A DNA stretch of 64,000 nucleotides from Lachnospiraceae bacterium. GTDB taxonomy: Bacteria; Bacillota; Clostridia; Lachnospirales; Lachnospiraceae. The notes beneath the pieces were generated by a model, which searched no databases, was not told where the DNA came from, and saw only the letters and a list, made by a program, of their open reading frames with translations. The stretch lies in the NCBI GenBank assembly GCA_022792835.1, contig JAAWBT010000089.1:62001-126000 (forward strand), in the 5' to 3' direction. The position numbers were made by a program, and so were the translations under genes. Shown here piece after piece: positions 27,060 to 36,653 of the stretch. How positions within the stretch are numbered: position 1 is the stretch's first letter; each line of letters opens with the position of its first letter.

Positions 27060-27913
27060 TTAACAAGGATTCTAAGGTGTTGGTTCAGGCAATTACGGGG
27101 AAATCCGGTTCTCTGCAGACAAAAGCCATGCTGGAGGCAGGCACAAATATTGTGGCCGGCGTGACGCCGGGAAAGGGAGGCCAGGAGGTTTACGGCGTGC
27201 CAGTCTATGACTATATTTCCGAGGCGAAGAAAGCCAATGATTTTGACACGGTCATCAGCTTCGTGCCTCCGGCCGGGGCCAAGGATTCCTGTTTTGAGGC
27301 CATTGATGCGGGAATCAAGGTATTGGTTCTGACTACGGAGGAGATCGCCCTCCATGATGTGGTGGAGATCATCGCCTATGCGAAGGCCCATGGCACAATC
27401 CTGGTGGGGCCTGGGTGTGCCGGTGTCATCGCTCCCGGCGTCTGCAAGGTGGGGGCCCATCCTGTCCGGTTTTTTACCAGGGGACGGGTGGGAGTGGTAT
27501 CCAAGAGCGGAGCGCTTTCCTATGAGATCGGAAAGACCTTGACGGATGCAGGGATCGGACAATCTTCTGTGGTCGCCATCGGCGGAGGTCCCATCTGGGG
27601 CTTCACCCAAAAGGATGCGGCGGCCCTCTATGAGAAGGATCCGGACACGGACGTGATCGTGCTCCTTGGGGAGATCGGCGGCGGCTCAGAGGAAGAAGCG
27701 GCGGCATATATCAAAGAGCACGTAAAAAAGCCGGTGGTCTCCCTGATCGTGGGAAGGAACGCACCCCAGGGAAAGAGCCTGGGCCATGCGGGAGCCATTG
27801 TCAGTGGAAATGTGGGCACAGCGAAGACAAAGATTGCGGCCCTTCGGGAGGCCGGCGTTCACGTGGCGAAAAATCCGGTGGAGTTGGTGGAGATTATCCG
27901 GACATTATTATAG
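27047..27913 (+). CDS. ADP-forming acyl-CoA ligase, alpha subunit (SucD-like)
   Basis: 288-residue CoA-binding subunit: [53 protein letters not shown] and [15 protein letters not shown] match SucD. The phosphorylated histidine is in [12 protein letters not shown] and the [13 protein letters not shown] helix is intact, so the enzyme should be active. The start overlaps the beta gene by 13 bases, indicating coupled translation in equal amounts. Confidence 0.9.
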   Translation: MSILINKDSKVLVQAITGKSGSLQTKAMLEAGTNIVAGVTPGKGGQEVYGVPVYDYISEAKKANDFDTVISFVPPAGAKDSCFEAIDAGIKVLVLTTEEIALHDVVEIIAYAKAHGTILVGPGCAGVIAPGVCKVGAHPVRFFTRGRVGVVSKSGALSYEIGKTLTDAGIGQSSVVAIGGGPIWGFTQKDAAALYEKDPDTDVIVLLGEIGGGSEEEAAAYIKEHVKKPVVSLIVGRNAPQGKSLGHAGAIVSGNVGTAKTKIAALREAGVHVAKNPVELVEIIRTLL

Positions 27914-27971
27914 AAAAAACGCAGACGGCCTTTTCGACAGGCCGTCCGGCGCAGAAAGAGAGGAATGGACC

Positions 27972-28169
27972 GTGGCAGTATATATTGACAAGGAGCTCTG
28001 TAAGAGCTGTAAAATCTGCATGAATATTTGTCCGAAAAACGTATTTGAGATTACCAACCATGTAAATAAGAAAGGGTACAATTACGTGGAGGCCGTCAGG
28101 GAAGAAGATTGTATAACCTGCGGCCAGTGTGAGACTTCCTGCCCGGATTTTGTGATTCATGTGGAGTAG
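27972..28169 (+). CDS. 2x[4Fe-4S] ferredoxin (KorD-like)
   Basis: 65 residues with two cluster motifs: CKSCKICMNICP and CITCGQCETSCP, each CxxCxxCxxxCP. Start GTG 27972 follows GAGAGGA and gives a normal N-terminus (VAVYIDKELC); the longer frame from 27786 lies partly in the preceding gene. Likely the electron-accepting or delta subunit of the oxidoreductase encoded upstream. Confidence 0.88.
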   Translation: MAVYIDKELCKSCKICMNICPKNVFEITNHVNKKGYNYVEAVREEDCITCGQCETSCPDFVIHVE

Positions 28170-28279
28170 TTCCTTGAATTGTTTTTGGAAAACGGTTATA
28201 CTGGGAACTGGTTTCACGGGCGGGAAGAAGACCGTCCAAAAACCCAGAAGATAAGAAGTTCAGGGAGGAATGCATCATC

Positions 28280-28981
28280 ATGAAGAAGACCATCGGCATT
28301 ATCGGGGGTATGGGCCCTCTGGCGACCAGCGACCTGTTCCGCAAGATTGTGGAGATTACGGATGCGAAAAGCGACCAGGAGCATGTCAGGGTCTGCATTG
28401 ATAATAACACAGAGATTCCGGACCGGACGGCCGCCATTTTATCAGGCGGGAAGGACCCGGTTCCAGAGATGGCAAAGAGCGCCGTAAGGCTTGAAGGCAT
28501 GGGAGCCAACGTGCTCATTATGCCCTGCAACACAGCCCACTATTTTTATGACCGGCTTACCACCTTTGTGGATACCCCCTTTCTCAATATGATTGAGGAG
28601 ACTGCAAAGGAGATGAAGAAGAAGGAAATTAAGAAGGCGGGGCTTTTGGCCACGGACGGGACTTGCCGGTCCGGCGTTTACAAAAAGGTGTTTGACGCCA
28701 TGGGAATCGAGATGTGCGTGCCCTCCTCCAACAGACAAAGATCGGTCATGGATGTGATTTATAAAGGCGTGAAGGCCGGGAATCTGTCCATTGACCTGAC
28801 CGGATTTTATGAGGCGATGGAGGAACTGTTTGCAGACGGGGCCCAAACGCTGGTTCTAGGCTGCACGGAGCTTCCGGTGGCCTTTGACCTGTTCCATATA
28901 GACAGGCCAAATATTGACCCGACCCTTGTGCTGGCGAAATCCGCCCTGCGGTTTGTGGGCGCAAGGGTCAAGGGAGAATGA
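28280..28981 (+). CDS. Aspartate/glutamate-type racemase
   Basis: 233-residue PLP-independent racemase. GIIGGMGPLATSDLFRKI, the first catalytic cysteine in MPCNTAHYFYDRL and the second in LGCTELPVAF mark the Asp/Glu/hydantoin racemase superfamily; a TDGT segment is also present. Placed between the 2-oxoacid-oxidation genes and an aminotransferase and D-aminoacylase, it probably interconverts D- and L-forms of the catabolised amino acid. Aspartate versus another amino acid, or hydantoin, cannot be separated by eye. It precedes the aminotransferase by a few bases. Confidence 0.88.
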   Translation: MKKTIGIIGGMGPLATSDLFRKIVEITDAKSDQEHVRVCIDNNTEIPDRTAAILSGGKDPVPEMAKSAVRLEGMGANVLIMPCNTAHYFYDRLTTFVDTPFLNMIEETAKEMKKKEIKKAGLLATDGTCRSGVYKKVFDAMGIEMCVPSSNRQRSVMDVIYKGVKAGNLSIDLTGFYEAMEELFADGAQTLVLGCTELPVAFDLFHIDRPNIDPTLVLAKSALRFVGARVKGE

Positions 28982-28992
28982 GGAGGATTGCC

Positions 28993-30177
28993 ATGTTAAG
29001 CAAAATCGCCAGGAATATTACTCCTTCCGCCACCTGTGAGCTGGAAGGCGTTGTTGCCGACATGAAGGCGGCCGGTGTGGACGTGATCGGCATGAATGCC
29101 GGGGAGCCGGATTTTGACACACCAAAAAACATCAGGGAAATATGCAAGAAGGCTCTTGATGAAGGGAAGACCAGATATGTCAATGTGCCGGGAATCACGG
29201 TGCTCAGAGAGGCTGTCTGTGAGAAACTGAAGAAGGACAATAAAGTGGAATATACGCCGTCTCAGATCTGTGTGTCCACCGGAGCGAAACAGGCATTAAA
29301 CAATGCGGTCATGGCTGTGGTCAATGCGGGGGACGAAGTTATTATTCCCATGCCCGGCTGGGTGAGCTATGTGGAGATCGTCAAGCTGGTGGGGGGCGTG
29401 CCGGTCTGCGTGGATACAAAAGAAGATTTCCAGCTGGATCTTGCTGCCATTGAGAAAGCCATTACGCCTAAAACAGCGGCCATTATGATCAACACGCCCA
29501 ACAATCCCACAGGCGCGGTCTATACCAGGGAGAGTCTGGAAAAATTGGTGGAACTGGCCGTAAAACATGATTTTTATATCATTTCCGACGAGGTGTACGA
29601 GAAACTGATCTATAACGGAAAGGTTCATGAATGTGTGGCTTCCTTCTCGGAGGAGGCTTACAACCATACGATTCTCATCAATGGCATGTCCAAGGCATTT
29701 GCCATGACTGGCTGGCGGTGCGGCTATACGGCGGCTCCAGCTGAGATCGCCGCCGGCATCAATGCCATCCAGGGCCATACCACTTCCAACGGGACCACTT
29801 TCGTCCAGTGGGCCTCCATAGAGGCCTTAAGGCATAACGACGAGAGCATAAAAGCCATGGTGGCAGAGTATGCCAGACGGAAGGATTATACCTATGGCCG
29901 CCTGACTGCCATGAAAGGGATCACCTGCGCCGACGTGGACGGGGCCTTCTATCTGCTCCCCGACGTGAGTTATTATTTCGGGAAAAAGTATGACGGAAAG
30001 GAAATCAAAGATTCCTTTGACTTTGCAGGCTATATTCTGGAGGAAGCTCATGTGGCCATTGTACCGGGCGGCGCCTTCAACGCGCCAAAGTGTGTGCGGA
30101 TCGCCTACACCAATTCCATGGAGAAAATCAAAGAGGGCATGGATCGGATGGAGCGGGCGCTTTCCAGGCTGGGATAA
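28993..30177 (+). CDS. PLP aminotransferase class I (AspC-like)
   Basis: 394 residues, fold-type I. Landmarks: MNAGEPDFDTP, STGAKQALNNAV, PNNPTGAVYTRE, ISDEVYEKLIY, the PLP lysine in NGMSKAFAMTGWRCGY and the carboxylate-binding Arg in CVRIAYTNS. Start ATG 28993 follows GAGGAGG by six bases. In context it should turn the amino acid made by the deacylase/racemase into the 2-oxoacid consumed by the Kor complex. Aspartate, branched-chain or aromatic substrates are all possible in this subgroup. Confidence 0.9.
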   Translation: MLSKIARNITPSATCELEGVVADMKAAGVDVIGMNAGEPDFDTPKNIREICKKALDEGKTRYVNVPGITVLREAVCEKLKKDNKVEYTPSQICVSTGAKQALNNAVMAVVNAGDEVIIPMPGWVSYVEIVKLVGGVPVCVDTKEDFQLDLAAIEKAITPKTAAIMINTPNNPTGAVYTRESLEKLVELAVKHDFYIISDEVYEKLIYNGKVHECVASFSEEAYNHTILINGMSKAFAMTGWRCGYTAAPAEIAAGINAIQGHTTSNGTTFVQWASIEALRHNDESIKAMVAEYARRKDYTYGRLTAMKGITCADVDGAFYLLPDVSYYFGKKYDGKEIKDSFDFAGYILEEAHVAIVPGGAFNAPKCVRIAYTNSMEKIKEGMDRMERALSRLG

Positions 30178-30254
30178 AACAAAACAGCATATAACAGCGG
30201 CAGAAACATGCCTTTTCCAGACAGTGTCTTTTGCAGAAAGGTGGATTTGTAAAG

Positions 30255-31880
30255 ATGAGTAAAGAGTATTCTCTGTTAATTAAAAACGGCCGGATCATCG
30301 ACGGGAACAATACACCTGCTTTTTCAGGGGATGTTCTGGTAAAGGGGGACCGGATCGCAGAGGTCGGAGGGCCTTTTTCAGAGGAGCAGGCAGATGAGGT
30401 GATTGACGCTGCAGGAAATGTGGTGTCTCCAGGGCTGATCGACTCCCATTCCCATGGAGACCTGGATTTGTTAAAGAATCCCAGGCAGGATTTTGATCTG
30501 TGTCAGGGAGTGACCACGGAGATCGTTGGTTTGTGTGGACTTGGCTTTGTCCCTCTGGGGAAGGAACAGCTTGAGGAAAATATGAAATACAGCGCCGGCC
30601 TGTTTGGTTATGATCCGGCTCTGCTGGACTATGATTTTTCATCTTTTGAGGGATATATGAAGGAAATCAGAGGGGCAGGGATCAATGTGGCCGTGGCGGC
30701 GACCCACAATGGGGCACGGATTGCGGCTTCCGGGTTTTATAACCGGGAAGAGGACAAAGAGCGCCGTCTTGGGGCCATGGGAGAGATCTTGGATGAGGCC
30801 ATGGCGGCCGGCTGTATCGGAATGTCCACGGGACTTTCCTATTATCCCTGTGCCTGGGCTGATTTTGACGAGCTGGTTTTTCTGGCAAAGAGGCTGAAGG
30901 CCCATGACGGCGCCTTCCTGACCCATATCCGTTATCCGAAAAAAGGAGAGCCGGAGAGCGCCCTAAACGAGATCATCCGTGTGGGAGAAAAGAGTCAGGC
31001 CCGGATCCATATCCTGCATTACAGGACAAAATATCCTTATGATTACGGCCATCCCAAACGTCTTCTGGGAAAGATCAAGGAAGCCAACAGCCGGGGCTGC
31101 GACATTACCCTGGAGACCCTTCCCTATCTGTCCGGAAGCACCTTCATCCACACGATCCTTCCTGGCTGGGCTGTGGAAGGCGGCCTTGAAAGGACGCTGG
31201 AAAATCTGAAGGATCCGGCGCTCAGGGCCCGTATTATAGAAGAGATGCAGTATCTTCTGGGAATCACGGTCATGGGCAACGGGAAGCCGCCCCGGTTTGG
31301 TCATGTGGGGGGCCGGCCGGAATACAGCGGAAGGCTGATCCGCGACGTCCAGGCGGAGCGGGGCCAGGAGCTTGGCGAGCTGCTTTTGGATCTTTTAGTG
31401 GAATCTGGGCTGGATATCAACTATGTGGGCAATGAGATGGAAGAGGACCCGGAGATTTCCCGCATCTTGATGGAGGATACCATGAGCCTCCTTGGGGACC
31501 CGCTGTATCTGTGCGGCGGGGATGCCATGCCTTACGGAGAATACCCCCATCCCCGCACCTGGGGATGTTATGCAAAGATGCTCCGTCTTTCCAGGGAAAT
31601 GGGGATTCCGTTGGAGTCTGTGATCGCCAAGCTCACTTCCCATGTGTCAGATCGTTTCCGTCTGGATGACATTGGACGGCTGGAGCCTGGAAAACGTGCA
31701 GATATCATTATTTTTGATCCGGATAGGGTCACGGACCGGTCCACCTTTGAGACGCCTGACCTTCCTGCCAGGGGGATGCGTTTTGTGATCGTGGGCGGAA
31801 AGGCTGCCCTGAAGGACGATGAGCCGACCGGGACGCTGAACGGAACAGTGATTCGGAAAACAGGATACGAAATGAAATAA
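30255..31880 (+). CDS. D-aminoacylase / N-acyl-D-amino-acid deacylase (first copy)
   Basis: 541-residue amidohydrolase-superfamily enzyme hydrolysing N-acyl-D-amino acids. The metal-site elements are intact: HSH in GLIDSHSHGDLDL, the Cys in IVGLCGLGF, His in FLTHIRYP, His in RIHILHYRT and the catalytic Asp in LCGGDAMPYGEYPHPRTWG. The C-terminal FRLDDIGRLEPGKRADIIIFD segment is the usual beta-sandwich closure. ATG 30255 is chosen; the frame opens at a TTG at 30231. Last gene of the kor operon by position, with a terminator following. Confidence 0.88.
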   Translation: MSKEYSLLIKNGRIIDGNNTPAFSGDVLVKGDRIAEVGGPFSEEQADEVIDAAGNVVSPGLIDSHSHGDLDLLKNPRQDFDLCQGVTTEIVGLCGLGFVPLGKEQLEENMKYSAGLFGYDPALLDYDFSSFEGYMKEIRGAGINVAVAATHNGARIAASGFYNREEDKERRLGAMGEILDEAMAAGCIGMSTGLSYYPCAWADFDELVFLAKRLKAHDGAFLTHIRYPKKGEPESALNEIIRVGEKSQARIHILHYRTKYPYDYGHPKRLLGKIKEANSRGCDITLETLPYLSGSTFIHTILPGWAVEGGLERTLENLKDPALRARIIEEMQYLLGITVMGNGKPPRFGHVGGRPEYSGRLIRDVQAERGQELGELLLDLLVESGLDINYVGNEMEEDPEISRILMEDTMSLLGDPLYLCGGDAMPYGEYPHPRTWGCYAKMLRLSREMGIPLESVIAKLTSHVSDRFRLDDIGRLEPGKRADIIIFDPDRVTDRSTFETPDLPARGMRFVIVGGKAALKDDEPTGTLNGTVIRKTGYEMK

Positions 31881-31889
31881 GAGTTTGGC

Positions 31890-31928
31890 AAAGGCGCTAT
31901 TCCTTGGAAGGGAATCGCGCCTTTTTTA
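31890..31928 (+). terminator. Terminator after first D-aminoacylase gene
   Basis: 14-bp stem with one mismatch (31890-31903/31911-31924) and a T run (31922-31927). Confidence 0.85.
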
Positions 31929-31981
31929 TCACATAGAAAATGGGCAGAAAATCCAGGAATTGGAAAAACTGCATAAATTTA

Positions 31982-32043
31982 TTGACAAATTAGAGAATCA
32001 TATGGTAGACTTATACGTAACAGGCAGATATATTGTATACAAT
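31982..32043 (+). promoter_or_regulatory. Promoter and GntR-type operator of the liv operon
   Basis: TTGACA (31982-31987), 18-bp spacer, TAGACT (32006-32011). The perfect 12-bp palindrome ATTGTATACAAT (32032-32043) lies just downstream of the expected start site and fits the TNGT-NN-ACNA operator form of GntR/FCD regulators. Confidence 0.7.
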
Positions 32044-32084
32044 CTACAATCAACAAGAATACTTGGAGACAGGGAGGGATCAGG

Positions 32085-32846
32085 ATGTTATCTGTGAATC
32101 AAGTAGCCATGCACTTTGGAGGCCTGGTAGCTCTGGACGGAGTTAACATGACGGTGAAAGACGGAGAGATCAGAGGCCTGATCGGACCGAACGGTTCGGG
32201 AAAGACGACACTGATCAATGTGATCACGGGATTTTATGCTCCCACGAAAGGGACAGTGGAAATGGACGGCCAGGTGATTTCAGGCAAGACGCCGAATGCG
32301 GTCGCAAAAGCCGGACTGTGCAGGACCTTTCAGAACATTAATCTGTTTTCGGAAATGAGCGCCCTGGAAAATGTGGTGACTGCGGCGTGCACTCATCAGA
32401 CAGTAAACTTGGGTTCCGCCATTTTCCAGACAAAGGCGCTGAAAGCGCAGGAGAAAGAGTGCTATGACAAGGCGAGAGAACTTCTTTCCTTTGTGGGACT
32501 GGGAGGAAAGGAGGAGGTCAAGGCGACGAACCTTCCCTACGGGCAGCAGAGGCTCTTGGAGATCGCAAGAGCTTTGGCGACGGAGCCGAAGCTTCTGCTT
32601 TTGGACGAGCCGGTGGCGGGCATGAACGAACAGGAGAGCGACGAGGCGGCAAAGCTGGTACATAAGCTCAGGGAAAGCGGAAAAACCATTCTGCTGATTG
32701 AGCATCATATGAAATTTGTGATGTCCCTGTGCGACAGCCTGACTGTGCTCAATTATGGAAAGGTCATTGCGGAGGGAGTCCCCTCAGAAATCCAGAACAA
32801 TGAGGACGTTATCAGCATTTATCTTGGCAAGAAAAGGGGGAAATAA
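32085..32846 (+). CDS. livG: Branched-chain-amino-acid-type ABC transporter ATPase LivG
   Basis: 253-residue ATPase: Walker A GPNGSGKTTLI, LCRTFQNINLF Q-loop, signature-like LPYGQQRLLEIARAL (as in LivG), Walker B LLLLDEPVAGMN and the switch His in LIEHHMKF. One of two ATPases of a HAAT-family importer for amino acids, amides or related solutes. First gene of an operon livG-livF-livK-amidohydrolase-livH-livM with GGAGGGATCAGG before the ATG. Confidence 0.9.
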   Translation: MLSVNQVAMHFGGLVALDGVNMTVKDGEIRGLIGPNGSGKTTLINVITGFYAPTKGTVEMDGQVISGKTPNAVAKAGLCRTFQNINLFSEMSALENVVTAACTHQTVNLGSAIFQTKALKAQEKECYDKARELLSFVGLGGKEEVKATNLPYGQQRLLEIARALATEPKLLLLDEPVAGMNEQESDEAAKLVHKLRESGKTILLIEHHMKFVMSLCDSLTVLNYGKVIAEGVPSEIQNNEDVISIYLGKKRGK

Positions 32847-32849
32847 GAC

Positions 32850-33557
32850 ATGTTGCGCATTGAGAACCTCAGCTGTCATTATGGTGTGATCCAGGCCCTC
32901 CATGAAGTCAGTATCCACATTGAGAAGAAAGGGATTTATGCGATTATCGGAGCCAACGGTGCGGGAAAGTCTTCTCTGATCAATGTACTCTCCGGCCTGG
33001 TTCCCGCGTCGTCGGGTAGGGTGATGTTCGAGGGAGTGGAGACCACAGATCTGGAGCCCCACGAGATCATAAAGACGGGGATTTCCGTGTGCCCGGAGGG
33101 CAGGAAGATCTTTAAGAGTGTTTCCGTCTATGAAAATCTTCTGGCAGGGGCCTATATCATGAAAGATAAGGCCGAGATTCAGAAAAACGTGGAGATGGTC
33201 TACGAATTTTTCCCCAGGCTTTCGGAACGGAGGAAACAGCTTGCGGGAACCCTTTCTGGCGGGGAACAGCAGATGCTTGCCATCGGAAGAGCGCTCATGT
33301 CCAACCCAAAGCTGCTTCTTTTGGACGAGCCGTCCATGGGTCTGGCGCCCAATCTGATCGACTTTGTGTTTGACACGGTGGTGAAGATCTATGAGGAGAA
33401 AAAGCTGCCTTCCATTATCGTGGAGCAGAATTCAGAGATGGCCCTTAGCATCGCTGATTATGCCTATGTCCTTGAGGTAGGGCATCTGACCATGGAGGGG
33501 ACAGGGAAGGAGCTTCTGGCCAGTGACGAGGTACAGAAAAAGTATCTGGGCGCGTAA
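32850..33557 (+). CDS. livF: Branched-chain-amino-acid-type ABC transporter ATPase LivF
   Basis: 235 residues: GANGAGKSSLINVLSGL, CPEGRKIFKSVSVYENL (a LivF hallmark), LSGGEQQMLAIGRALM, LLLLDEPSMGLAP and VEQNSEMAL. It starts three bases after livG and forms the heterodimeric motor with it. Confidence 0.92.
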   Translation: MLRIENLSCHYGVIQALHEVSIHIEKKGIYAIIGANGAGKSSLINVLSGLVPASSGRVMFEGVETTDLEPHEIIKTGISVCPEGRKIFKSVSVYENLLAGAYIMKDKAEIQKNVEMVYEFFPRLSERRKQLAGTLSGGEQQMLAIGRALMSNPKLLLLDEPSMGLAPNLIDFVFDTVVKIYEEKKLPSIIVEQNSEMALSIADYAYVLEVGHLTMEGTGKELLASDEVQKKYLGA

Positions 33558-33631
33558 GGTTTGGCTGTCAGCTTCTTGGAGACTGGAGGCTTGCGGTGAT
33601 AGAAAAAGAAAAAAGAACAGGAGGAACAGGT

Positions 33632-34780
33632 ATGAAGACGTTGAAAAAAGCAGGATGTCTGGCATTGGCCCTGTTGATGGGCATGTCCGTGATCGGAGGG
33701 TGCGGTTCTAAGAAGGATGACGTGATTCGCATCGGGGCGGTCGGCCCGCTGACCGGGGACAGTTCCAACGGCGGAACGGATGAGCTGGAGGGAAAGCAGC
33801 TTGCCATCGAGGATTTTAATGCGGCAGGCGGGATCGACGGAAAGAAAGTGGAGCTGTATTCGGAGGACGACGCCTCTTCCGCTTCTCAGTCCGCGTCGGC
33901 CGTCACGAAGTTAATCAACCAGGACAAGGTGGTGGCGATCATCGGCGCCCACAACAGCGCCTGTACGCTGGCTGACCTGGAGGTAATCAACAAGTACAAG
34001 ATTCCCATGATCACTCCCGGTTCTTCCGCAGAAACAGTACTGACTTCCGGGTGTGAGTGGATCTCCCGTTCTTTCCCCGGTGACGGCCTGCAGTGCTCTG
34101 CACTGATCAATTATATCACCACAACGGGATCACCCAAAAAGATCGGCGTCATTTACTGCAATGACGATTTTGGCCAGGGCGGCTTAAATGCCATTTCCGC
34201 AGCGGCCGAGGCAAAGGGGCTTGAAGTGGTCTCCGAATCCTTTGCCAACGAAGACAAGGACATGACGACTCAGTTGAGCAAGTTGAAGAACGAGAACATT
34301 GACTGTCTGTTTATCTGGTGCCAGTATACGCCGGGCGCCCTGATCATGAAGCAGGCAAGAGGCCTTGACTGGGATGTCCAGTTCTACAGCGGTACGGGAA
34401 CCATTCACGGAGACACGTTCTCTTTGTCCGACGGAGCCTATGTGGGCTGCATCAATTCTGTGCCTTTCACTTCGGCCAGCACGGATCCCAAGGTACAGGA
34501 TTTCGTGAAGCGTTATAAAGAGAAATTCGGTGAAGAACCTTCTCAGAATTCAGCCAGGGCCTATGACGCTATGATGATCCTTTTGAACGCCATTAAGACG
34601 GCAGGTTCCACGGATGCAGACAAGATCCAGGAGGCCATCCGCAACACAAAGGACTATGACGGGATGCAGGGGAACATTTCCATCGACCCGGCGACCGGAG
34701 AATACATCGGCGATGTGATGATCGTCCAGGCGGCAGAGGGAGATACCTGGGAGTATCTGGATTCCGCCTCCACCAACTGA
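33632..34780 (+). CDS. ABC transporter substrate-binding lipoprotein (LivK-like)
   Basis: 382 residues. The signal peptide MKTLKKAGCLALALLMGMS ends in the lipobox VIGGC, so the protein is anchored outside the membrane. Mature part is a periplasmic-binding type I fold: IRIGAVGPLTGDSSNGGTDELEGKQLAIEDFNAAGGIDGKKVELYSEDDASS..., AIIGAHNSACTLADLEV and PMITPGSSAETV are typical of Leu/Ile/Val and amide-binding members. GGAGG precedes the ATG at 33632. Ligand is not predictable; the neighbouring deacylases suggest an acylated or carbamoylated amino acid. Confidence 0.9.
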   Translation: MKTLKKAGCLALALLMGMSVIGGCGSKKDDVIRIGAVGPLTGDSSNGGTDELEGKQLAIEDFNAAGGIDGKKVELYSEDDASSASQSASAVTKLINQDKVVAIIGAHNSACTLADLEVINKYKIPMITPGSSAETVLTSGCEWISRSFPGDGLQCSALINYITTTGSPKKIGVIYCNDDFGQGGLNAISAAAEAKGLEVVSESFANEDKDMTTQLSKLKNENIDCLFIWCQYTPGALIMKQARGLDWDVQFYSGTGTIHGDTFSLSDGAYVGCINSVPFTSASTDPKVQDFVKRYKEKFGEEPSQNSARAYDAMMILLNAIKTAGSTDADKIQEAIRNTKDYDGMQGNISIDPATGEYIGDVMIVQAAEGDTWEYLDSASTN

Positions 34781-34805
34781 ACCGAATATGAAGGGGGAAA
34801 AGCAA

Positions 34806-35645
34806 ATGAAGGAAAAGGTGATAGTGGCGGCCGTTCAGATGGACATTGCGCTTTTTGACGAGGCGGCAAATTTAAAATATATGGAAGGGGCCATAAAAAG
34901 GGCGAAGGAAGAAAGGAACGCCGACCTGGTGGTGTTTCCGGAACTTTGCAACATCGGGTACATCCGTGAGAGAAACAAGGAGTTTGGCCATAATTACGTG
35001 ATGGGGGCGGAAAAGATTCCGGGAGAATTTACGGAGGCCCTTGGGGAGATGGCAAAAAAATATGACGTGTACATTATTTCCGGCATGACGGAGGCCCACC
35101 CGCAGATTCCGGCCACGCTGTATAATTCGGCGGTGCTTGTGGATCCCATGGGAAAGGTGGCTGGCGTGCACAGAAAGGTACATATTCCCGGGTATGAGAA
35201 GCATTATTTCATCCCGGCAAATACCAACGACGTGTTCCATACGGACATCGGCGTCATCGGCGTGGGCATCTGCTACGACAACCAGTTCTCAGAGCTTACC
35301 AGGATCTATGCCCTTAAGGGAGCGGAGATTCTGGTGATGCTCTGGAACATGCCGCGGTTTTCCAATCAGCCGGAGATGCTTCACCGTTTAACCTCAGCGA
35401 GAGCCTTTGAGAACCGGATGTACGCCGTTTCCTGCAACCGCATCGGAGAGAATAGCGGGATGGAATTCTTCGGGCACAGTGCCATTGCGGATCCTCTGGG
35501 AGAGCTGATCGCCACGGCAGGGGAGGAGGAGATGATCCTTTACGGAGAGCTTTTAAGAACCATGCTCCTCACGGAGCGGGCGCAGATGCCGGTATTCAGG
35601 GACAGACGGCCGGATCTTTATGGAGAGCTTACAAAGCCCCTGTAA
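34806..35645 (+). CDS. Carbon-nitrogen hydrolase (nitrilase family)
   Basis: 279 residues with the Glu-Lys-Cys triad: Glu in VVFPELCNIGY, Lys in HRKVHIPGYE and Cys in GVGICYDNQFSE. It also has LWNMPRFSNQ and SCNRIGE segments. The family includes aliphatic amidases, omega-amidases, N-carbamoyl-amino-acid hydrolases and beta-ureidopropionase. Sitting between the solute-binding protein and the permease genes of one importer, it very likely acts on the imported solute; a carbamoyl or acyl amide fits the deacylases nearby. Start 34806 follows AAGGGGGAAAAG. Confidence 0.85.
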   Translation: MKEKVIVAAVQMDIALFDEAANLKYMEGAIKRAKEERNADLVVFPELCNIGYIRERNKEFGHNYVMGAEKIPGEFTEALGEMAKKYDVYIISGMTEAHPQIPATLYNSAVLVDPMGKVAGVHRKVHIPGYEKHYFIPANTNDVFHTDIGVIGVGICYDNQFSELTRIYALKGAEILVMLWNMPRFSNQPEMLHRLTSARAFENRMYAVSCNRIGENSGMEFFGHSAIADPLGELIATAGEEEMILYGELLRTMLLTERAQMPVFRDRRPDLYGELTKPL

Positions 35646-35764
35646 ACCATAACGCCTGCTGCGGCAGAGATTTATACTCAAGAGCATACTCGTTTGCCAG
35701 ATGATCTGGTGTCACGGTCGGATCATTTGGCTTACGGGTATAAGAACAAGGATGAGGTGAGATA

Positions 35765-36637
35765 ATGGAACTTTTGGGTTTACAGATTGTCAATGGAATT
35801 ACAATTGGCATGATTTACGGTTTGGCCGCACTGGGCTTTACCATGGTATTCAAGGCTCTGGGCTATCTGAATTTTTCACATTCCAACACGATCACCATCG
35901 GGGCCTTTGTAATCTATACGGTCGTCGTCAGCTTGAATATTCCTTTCCTGGCGGCAATGCCGGTGGTGATCCTGTTTATGCTGTTCTATGGGTTTATATT
36001 GGAAAAGGCGCTGTTTAAGCGGTTTCGGAATGCGTCGGCGCTTACCTTTATGCTGGTTTCGATTTCTCTGTCCACGGTGGTGAGCAACGTCTGCCTGCTG
36101 GTATTCGGGCCACAGCCAAGGGCGCTGACCAATGTGTTCCCGGCGACCAGGTTAAACCTTGGAGGGGTATCGGTTCCCTTCAATAATGTGTGCATTTTTG
36201 TCATAGCCGTCGTGTTTCTGGTGGCGCTGCAGATGTTTTTCTCAAAGACCAAGTTCGGCCTTTCTTTAAGGCTGGCCTCTGAGGATCCTTCCACCGCCAG
36301 CCTGATGGGGATCAAGGTGTTTAACACCAGGGCGGCGACCTTTGCGATCACGGCGGCTCTGGGAGGCATCGCCGGCATGCTGGTATCTCCTCTTTATTCC
36401 GTCACCATTGAACTGGGGTCCTCCCTTGCCCTAAAGACCTTTATTTCGGCCGTAGTGGGCGGTTTGGGCAACTTTGTGGGAGCGGTGGTAGGAGGCATCC
36501 TGGTGGGCCTTACGGAGACGTTAGCTGCAACCTACATTGCCTCCGCCTACAAGGATATGATCGTGTACGTGGCCGGCATCGTAGTTCTGGCCTTCTTCCC
36601 CTACGGGATTTTCCGTCGGGTGAAGACCAAGCATTGA
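35765..36637 (+). CDS. livH: Branched-chain-amino-acid-type ABC permease LivH
   Basis: 290-residue integral membrane protein with about eight hydrophobic segments. LGLQIVNGITIGMIYGLAALGFTMVFK is the canonical LivH N-terminus, LRLASEDPSTASLMGI contains the coupling-helix region and ISAVVGGLGNFVGAVVGGILVGL is conserved. ATG follows GGATGAGGTGAGATA. A 119-base gap separates it from the hydrolase gene; no structure was seen in it. Confidence 0.92.
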   Translation: MELLGLQIVNGITIGMIYGLAALGFTMVFKALGYLNFSHSNTITIGAFVIYTVVVSLNIPFLAAMPVVILFMLFYGFILEKALFKRFRNASALTFMLVSISLSTVVSNVCLLVFGPQPRALTNVFPATRLNLGGVSVPFNNVCIFVIAVVFLVALQMFFSKTKFGLSLRLASEDPSTASLMGIKVFNTRAATFAITAALGGIAGMLVSPLYSVTIELGSSLALKTFISAVVGGLGNFVGAVVGGILVGLTETLAATYIASAYKDMIVYVAGIVVLAFFPYGIFRRVKTKH

Positions 36638-36653
36638 GCAGGGAGGAAGGACG

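Noticed and set aside
31885-32097. 70-residue plus-strand frame before livG
   Set aside because: Spans the terminator, promoter and operator palindrome of the liv operon.
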